A program made the position numbers and the translations under genes. 42,704 nucleotides of DNA from Pseudomonadota bacterium (GTDB lineage Bacteria > Pseudomonadota > Alphaproteobacteria > Reyranellales > Reyranellaceae). Below are positions 39,715 through 42,704 of the stretch, piece after piece. Each line of letters begins with the position of its first letter. Positions within the stretch are counted from its first letter, which is position 1. The stretch covers positions 1 through 42,704 of the forward strand of contig JAIUOX010000034.1 in NCBI GenBank assembly GCA_020160955.1, written 5' to 3'. The notes beneath the pieces were generated by a model. It was given only the letters and a program-made list of their open reading frames with translations, ran no database searches and was not told where the DNA came from.

Positions 39715-41643
39715 TCAAAAGCGCGCCTTCACGCCGAAGAACGCCTGGAAGTAGGGCGCCTGGAAGCCCTCGGGCTCCTCGTACACCTGGTTCAGCACGT
39801 TCTCGGCGCGGGCGAACAGCTGGACCTTCGGCGTGACGTCGTAGGCCGCCGTGATGCGCAGCAGGGTATAGGCCGAGGGCTGCATGATCGCGCCGGTCGT
39901 CGCGTTGAAGTCCCAGCGGCTCGAGACCTGTGTCACCCCGGCGCCGAACTGCCAGCCGTCGAACGGCCGGATCATGGTGCGGATGTTGAACGTGTCCTGC
40001 GGGCGCCGCACCAGCGGCTGGTTGGCCGTGACGTTGCGCGCGATCAGGAACGTGTACTCGAAATTGAAGTCGATCCAGTCGTAGGGCTTGATCTGCAGGG
40101 TGGTCTCGATGCCCTCGGTCTGGGCCTGCGCCACGTTCTCGAGCGACGTGAACGGCGGCGGGCACTGGATCAGGTTGTTGAAGCTGTTGAAGAAGTAGGT
40201 GACGCTGGCGGTGACCTTGCGGTCCCACATGCCCTGCTCGACGCCGACTTCCCAGCCACGGCTGTATTCCGGCGAGAGCTGCTTGTTGCCGGCGCAGAAG
40301 AAGCCGGTGCCATACAGTTCGAACAGCGACGGCGCCTTGAAGGCGGTGCCGTACGACGCCTTCACCCGCGTGTCGGTCGGCGCCCACAGGTAGGAGGCGC
40401 CGGCGCGCCATGTCGGCACGGTGCCGTAGGTGTTGTTGACGTCGATGCGGCCGGCAATGTTCACGTTGAAGTTGGTGAACAGGGTTGAGCGCATCTGGCC
40501 GTAGAAGCCGGTCTGCGCCATGGCGCCCCAGCCCTGCGCGCCGTCGGCGTTGTTGTAGGCCCACGACTGGTCGAAATCGATGCCGCCGATGAAGCTCAGC
40601 TCGTCGAGCGCACCGGCGTTCTCGGCGATCGTGAAGAGGTTGCGCCAGTCGGCGGTGAGGCGGCGGCCGTTGAAGTAGGAGTCGCGGGTGAACGGGGCCG
40701 GGACCTGGACGCTCGGGAAGTCCTGGGAGTGCTGGTAGTTCGAGTAGTAGGCGACGCCCAGCACCGGCTTCCAGCGGCCGTCGAGGTAATTGCCGTCCAG
40801 TTGCAGGCGGTTCATGAACTGCTGCGTGAAGGTCGTGGCGTTGGGGTCTTCCTGCCCGACCTGGTCGTAGTTCACGCGCGCATCGATGAAGCGCGAGAAC
40901 CACGTCACGCTGGTGGTGTCGGTCACCTCGTAGCCGAGCCGCGACGCCAGCGTGATGTTGCGGTAGGGATCGATGTCGACATAGGGATTGTTGCGCGCCC
41001 AGAAGCGCGCCGGGACCGGCGTGTCGTTCGGCGAGTATGTGCCGGCGAGCGTCAGGTTGTAGTTGAAGCGACCCTCGCTGCCCTGGACGTAGGCGCCGGC
41101 GTTGGTCTGCATGCGGGTGCCGAGCTCGGCGAAGGCCGCGCCGCTCATCGGACCCTTGCCGGCCTTGGTCACCATGTTGATGACGCCGCCCATCGCCTGG
41201 CTGCCGTACATGGTGCTCATCGGGCCGCGCACCACCTCGATCCGCTCGAGGTTCTCGGTCAGATAGTTGGCGAAGTCGACGGCGCCGCTGGCGGCCGACG
41301 GGCTGCTGACGTTGACGCCGTCGATCAGCACCAGCGTGTGGTTCGAGTTGGCACCGCGGATGAACACCGAGGTCAGAGTGCCGGGACCGCCGTTCTGCTG
41401 CACCGACACGCCGGGCACCGAGCGCAGCACGTCGCCGACGGTGCGCAGCTGGCGCCGCTGCATGTCCTCGCCGGTGACCACGGTGTAGCTGCCCGTGACC
41501 TTCGAGGGGTCGGTCGGGTAGCGGTCGGCGGTGACGACCACGTCCGGCATCATGCCGGTGGTGGGCTCGGTCTGCGCCAGCAGCGGCGCGGGCGCGGCGG
41601 CCAGCAGTGAAAAAGACAACAGGATTCGACGTATCGACGTCAT
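39715..41643 (-). CDS. btuB: TonB-dependent cobalamin receptor, BtuB-like (third of three)
   Basis: A 642-residue receptor with a signal peptide (MTSIRRILLSFSLLAAAPAPLLAQ), a TonB box-like MPDVVVTADR near residue 32, a plug (LVLIDGVNVSSP, RIEVVRGPMSTMYGSQAMGGVINMVTK), and a barrel ending in VKARF. BtuB proteins carry the same LIDGV and RGPxSxxYGSxAxGGV blocks. ATG 41643 begins the signal peptide; the longer open frame runs into the riboswitch. It is the first gene after the cobalamin riboswitch, which makes the substrate assignment strong. Confidence 0.93.
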   Translation of the reverse strand: MTSIRRILLSFSLLAAAPAPLLAQTEPTTGMMPDVVVTADRYPTDPSKVTGSYTVVTGEDMQRRQLRTVGDVLRSVPGVSVQQNGGPGTLTSVFIRGANSNHTLVLIDGVNVSSPSAASGAVDFANYLTENLERIEVVRGPMSTMYGSQAMGGVINMVTKAGKGPMSGAAFAELGTRMQTNAGAYVQGSEGRFNYNLTLAGTYSPNDTPVPARFWARNNPYVDIDPYRNITLASRLGYEVTDTTSVTWFSRFIDARVNYDQVGQEDPNATTFTQQFMNRLQLDGNYLDGRWKPVLGVAYYSNYQHSQDFPSVQVPAPFTRDSYFNGRRLTADWRNLFTIAENAGALDELSFIGGIDFDQSWAYNNADGAQGWGAMAQTGFYGQMRSTLFTNFNVNIAGRIDVNNTYGTVPTWRAGASYLWAPTDTRVKASYGTAFKAPSLFELYGTGFFCAGNKQLSPEYSRGWEVGVEQGMWDRKVTASVTYFFNSFNNLIQCPPPFTSLENVAQAQTEGIETTLQIKPYDWIDFNFEYTFLIARNVTANQPLVRRPQDTFNIRTMIRPFDGWQFGAGVTQVSSRWDFNATTGAIMQPSAYTLLRITAAYDVTPKVQLFARAENVLNQVYEEPEGFQAPYFQAFFGVKARF

Positions 41644-41734
41644 CGGACGATCTCCCAAGCAACAACGCACAAGGCGCGTCACCGCTCGGTTGACCGTCCC
41701 GTTGGAACTTCCCGTCCATCGGAAGAGCGACGCT

Positions 41735-41920
41735 ATCGCCGGCAGGTCTTCTGGCTCGCGGGTCACCGCTCCTGCCCACCTTCCCGGATCCTGGTGGATC
41801 CAGTGGCTCTACTCGGGCAGTCGCTCACCGCTTACAGCTGCGGGTACAGCCGCCGATTGACCCCTGTGACGGGGCGCACGGCGTTCCCTTTCTCACCTCC
41901 GGTTAAGGAGGACCGTCGAT
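41735..41920 (-). promoter_or_regulatory. Cobalamin (B12) riboswitch
   Basis: On the minus strand the leader contains the B12 core elements in order: AAAGGGAA (near 41888), GGCTGTACCCGCAGCTGTAA (near 41850), and the B12 box GAGCCAGAAGACCTGCC (41741-41757). Between them the helices of the class are visible. It ends about 90 bases before the btuB start, leaving room for an expression platform. It should reduce expression of btuB and the genes behind it when adenosylcobalamin is plentiful. Ends are approximate. Confidence 0.93.
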
Positions 41921-41951
41921 GGGCGTATTCCTAGCGCCGCGGTCCCGCGCG

Positions 41952-42704
41952 TCAAGAACCAGTTGCAGTTCCAGGGACCCAGCGGGCCTGGCGCTGGCCG
42001 ACCCGCAGGCCGAGGGCCTCCCAGCGGTCGCGGCTTTCCGCGCCGCCGGACAGGGCCTGCCGCTTGCCCTCGAGCAGGCCGGGATGCCCGTAGCGGTCCA
42101 TCAGCGCCTGGAACGCGGCATGCCGCGCCGGGTCGAAGACCGCCGCCTGGCCGGCCGGCCGTTCCAGCGGATGGGCGGGGAACAGGGCCAGGCCGGCCAC
42201 CTGGTCGTCCGGCACCGGCACCGTGGCGGCGTGGTCGCGGTCCTGCACCAGCAGCTTCGGCAGCACGTGGGTGTGCGGCCCCTCGGGCGACACGCCGTCA
42301 GGCGGCGGGATCGGCCCGAAGACCTCGACGCGGCCGAGCCGGCTGCGGAACACGCGGTGCGGGTTGAGGCGCGGCATCAGCCGGAACAGGTCGTGATCGT
42401 GCGACAGGAAGGCCCGGCCGCAGGCGGCGCGCAGCGCCGCCACCGTCTCGGGCTCGGCGCTGCGCACGCAGATCTCGAAGGCCGCGCCGCCCAGCCCGAG
42501 GTCGAACAGCACCGCGCCGCGATCCTGCGCGCGCACGGCGTCGCGGTCGGGGCCGAGCTCGGTGATGGTGACGTGGCCGTTCATCCGGGCGGCCGCGCGA
42601 TCGAGGCAGAGCGCGACGCCGTGGGTCCAGCCGTCGGGCGCGCTGCCCGGCGCTTCCCACGCCACGGCGCGGGCGATCGCGGCGGGATCGATGCGCAGCG
42701 CGCC
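41952..42704 (-). CDS. Conserved hypothetical protein, 5' end beyond the window
   Basis: The frame is open through the right edge (251 codons visible to base 42704), so the N-terminus is missing; an in-frame GTG at 42665 is only one possible internal start. The visible part has WTHGVALCLD, GAVLFDLGLGGAAFEICVR and SHDHDLFRLMPRLNPHRVFRS, followed by GPHTHVLPKLL. No catalytic motif or signal peptide is recognised with confidence; His residues in DHDLF and GPHTHVLP stand out. It resembles alphaproteobacterial proteins of unknown function. It ends about 30 bases upstream of the cobalamin riboswitch, on the same strand. Confidence 0.6.
   Translation of the reverse strand, partial: GALRIDPAAIARAVAWEAPGSAPDGWTHGVALCLDRAAARMNGHVTITELGPDRDAVRAQDRGAVLFDLGLGGAAFEICVRSAEPETVAALRAACGRAFLSHDHDLFRLMPRLNPHRVFRSRLGRVEVFGPIPPPDGVSPEGPHTHVLPKLLVQDRDHAATVPVPDDQVAGLALFPAHPLERPAGQAAVFDPARHAAFQALMDRYGHPGLLEGKRQALSGGAESRDRWEALGLRVGQRQARWVPGTATGS

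Noticed and set aside
1..42704. tRNA, rRNA, insertion sequences or CRISPR arrays
   Set aside because: None recognised by eye on either strand; tRNA detection by eye is imperfect and a covariance-model scan would be decisive.

Overview
The window is GC-rich, densely coded chromosomal DNA of an alphaproteobacterium. The best lineage marker is a RegB/RegA-type redox sensor pair at 20.3-22.3 kb; gene content and codon use suggest a Rhodospirillales/Reyranella-like organism, but I cannot fix the genus. No rRNA, tRNA, IS element or CRISPR array was seen. Because of the high GC, nearly every gene has long antisense shadow frames, which are left out.

Layout. (1) 0-1.3 kb: the N-terminal half of a tyrosine recombinase runs off the left edge and faces a radC gene cut inside its catalytic motif, so this looks like one end of an integrated element. 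(2) 1.4-12.7 kb: mixed housekeeping and accessory genes: map, a MoaB/CinA-type domain protein, an AbrB-type membrane protein, an amidase, an Asp/Glu racemase-family protein, an SBF-type transporter, a creatininase-family protein with a degenerate metal site, a lone receiver protein, a DUF3617 protein, an LLM flavin oxidoreductase, an SGNH-like protein with an Ala/Pro repeat linker, and two small exported proteins. (3) 12.8-15.9 kb: a three-gene uracil-degradation (URC) operon, then a MAPEG protein. (4) 16.3-20.0 kb: a TonB-dependent receptor and a DUF2946-like protein, divergent from an AraC/PchR-like regulator. (5) 20.3-25.2 kb: an operon for a cytochrome bd-superfamily-like membrane complex, one subunit of which carries a C-terminal haem c domain, ending in regB-regA.

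(6) 25.7-36.3 kb: a minus-strand run that reads as a dedicated metal (probably copper) acquisition system: DUF2946-like protein, TonB-dependent receptor, PepSY membrane protein, PCuAC copper chaperone, membrane protein, MbnP-like copper protein, MbnH-like di-haem enzyme, TonB, ExbB, ExbD, a second DUF2946-like protein, a membrane protein and a tiny zinc-ribbon protein. Most junctions are overlaps or gaps of a few bases. (7) 36.4-41.9 kb: a cobalamin riboswitch followed by a BtuB-type receptor, a nitrilase-family hydrolase, and BtuF-, BtuC- and BtuD-like proteins. (8) 41.95 kb to the right edge: a partial conserved hypothetical gene.

How it fits together. The right half is dominated by TonB-dependent nutrient uptake: three outer-membrane receptors, one TonB-ExbB-ExbD set and three DUF2946-like proteins. 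The MbnP/MbnH pair is known from methanobactin loci, where the di-haem enzyme oxidises a tryptophan of its partner to build a copper site; here the pair sits between a PCuAC chaperone and a private TonB system with no visible methanobactin precursor. This cluster, and the haem c-bearing bd-like complex under a redox two-component system, are the most interesting parts of the window.
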